Source: Pantoea sp. alder81
Lineage (GTDB): Bacteria; Pseudomonadota; Gammaproteobacteria; Enterobacterales; Enterobacteriaceae
DNA length: 64,000 bases
Assembly: GCF_020179835.1 (NCBI RefSeq)
Contig: NZ_JAIUDA010000002.1
Coordinates: forward strand, 1-64,000
Direction: 5' to 3'
The position numbers were made by a program, and so were the translations under genes. Within the stretch, counting starts at the first letter, position 1, and every line of letters begins with the position of its first letter. The notes under the pieces are model-generated. The model did not search any database. It had not been told where the DNA came from and worked only from the letters and a program-made list of their open reading frames with translations. Of this stretch, positions 63,206-64,000 are shown piece by piece.

Positions 63206-64000
63206 ATGACCGATGAACAAGGGCAAACGTTGCTATACACCCTGTTTGGCACAACCAGCCCTCATTGGCGTTTAACTTCAGATAGCGATGCTTTGCATTT
63301 TGCCGAAGACGAGAATGCCAATACCAATTTGGCGGTTCCATTAACCCCTGCACAAGCCAGTTTGCTGCGTGCAATGACGGTGATCACTTCCAGTATCAAT
63401 CTGACCCTATCCCTGCGCGGTGCCCCGGTGCCAATGCACTTTGTCGGCCGTAAGGTGAACCAATCAACATGGGCCGGCACCTCTTCCGCCTGGGGTGATA
63501 CTTCCTCTGTGGCTCGCGATTTGACGCTGGGTTTATCCTTCGCTGAACAAGTGGTCTCTGAGGCCAATTCTGTGATTGTGATTCTGGACCAGCGTGGCAA
63601 CATCCAGCGATTCAACCGCTTAAGCGAAGAGTACACCGGGCTCAAAGAGCAGGAAGTGATCGGCCGCAACGTGTTTCAGCTGTTTATGACCAAACAGGAA
63701 GCGCAGGCTTCACGGCGCAACATTTCGGGCTTCTTTCGTGACGGCAATTCTTATGAAGTGGAACGCTGGATCAAAACCAAAAAAGGCCAGCGACTGTTTC
63801 TGTTTCGTAATAAGTTTGTGCACAGCGGTAGTGGGAAAAATGAAATTTTCCTCATCTGTTCTGGAACCGACATCACAGAAGAACGACGTGCTCAGGAACG
63901 CTTACGCGTCCTCGCTAATACCGATACGGTAACCGGCTTACCCAACCGCAATGCCATCCATCAACAGATTAGTCTGGCACTGGAATTGGCCAATGGCAGT
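63206..64000 (+). CDS. pdeR: Cyclic di-GMP phosphodiesterase PdeR, N-terminal part
   Basis: 265 residues are visible before the window ends; E. coli PdeR (YciR, Gmr) is 661. Residues ~110-235 form a PAS domain (ILDQRGNIQRFNRLSEEYTG, ICSGTDITEERRAQERL), and the start of the degenerate GGDEF domain follows (LANTDTVTGLPNRNA). The EAL domain should lie outside. PdeR acts as a trigger enzyme that releases DgcM and the regulator MlrA in curli control and, in E. coli, lies next to rnb. Strong ggaggaag site. Confidence 0.95.
   Translation, partial: MTDEQGQTLLYTLFGTTSPHWRLTSDSDALHFAEDENANTNLAVPLTPAQASLLRAMTVITSSINLTLSLRGAPVPMHFVGRKVNQSTWAGTSSAWGDTSSVARDLTLGLSFAEQVVSEANSVIVILDQRGNIQRFNRLSEEYTGLKEQEVIGRNVFQLFMTKQEAQASRRNISGFFRDGNSYEVERWIKTKKGQRLFLFRNKFVHSGSGKNEIFLICSGTDITEERRAQERLRVLANTDTVTGLPNRNAIHQQISLALELANGS

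Overview
The window comes from a gamma-proteobacterium of the order Enterobacterales, most likely Pantoea, Erwinia or a close relative. The right half carries a conserved chromosomal backbone in near-E. coli order (ttcA, zntB, mppA-mpaA-ycjG, tpx, tyrR, ycjF-ycjX-pspDCBA/pspF, sapABCDF, fabI, yciW, ydeP-like, rnb, cstA, pdeR). No tRNA, rRNA or CRISPR array was seen.

Positions 1-31053 are accessory DNA. From left: an IS3-family end that cuts the 3' end of padC; yjbJ (CsbD); a small cysteine protein; an XRE-cupin regulator divergent from a B3/B4 protein; a TetR-controlled redox cassette (Old Yellow Enzyme, two short-chain dehydrogenases, a membrane protein, a zinc-free MDR reductase); a decayed element with 46-bp inverted ends holding a relic of a replication gene; an IS110 fragment; and an arsenic cluster (arsH divergent from arsRBC).

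Positions 13645-27750 are a decayed lambdoid prophage of the Rac type. Leftward from the immunity region lie cro, a CII-like gene and a DnaT-domain replication gene. Rightward lie cI, an early operon with a zinc finger protein, two tandem paralogues, a ParE-like toxin, a pentapeptide protein, RecE-like nuclease, RecT and an ANR regulator, then a trimeric autotransporter adhesin, SRAP/YrhK genes, xis and int. hchA sits inside as probable cargo. As with E. coli Rac, the element lies at the 5' end of ttcA. No head or tail genes are visible.

Between int and ttcA sits a two-gene unit (27828-30747): an OLD-like ATPase with a TOPRIM domain, then a C5 cytosine methyltransferase. Its make-up and position fit an anti-phage or restriction-like system that I cannot assign to a named type.

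From 31054 rightward the genes concern tRNA thiolation (ttcA), zinc (zntB), murein peptide recycling (mppA, mpaA, ycjG), peroxide defence (tpx), aromatic amino acid control (tyrR), envelope stress (psp), peptide/polyamine uptake (sap), lipid synthesis (fabI), sugar uptake, RNA decay (rnb), carbon starvation (cstA) and c-di-GMP turnover (pdeR, cut by the window end). Oddities here include a diverged duplication of the pspF 3' end, a 137-bp palindromic repeat, a small reading frame that runs through its own terminator, and a LysR gene that seems to start at AUU.
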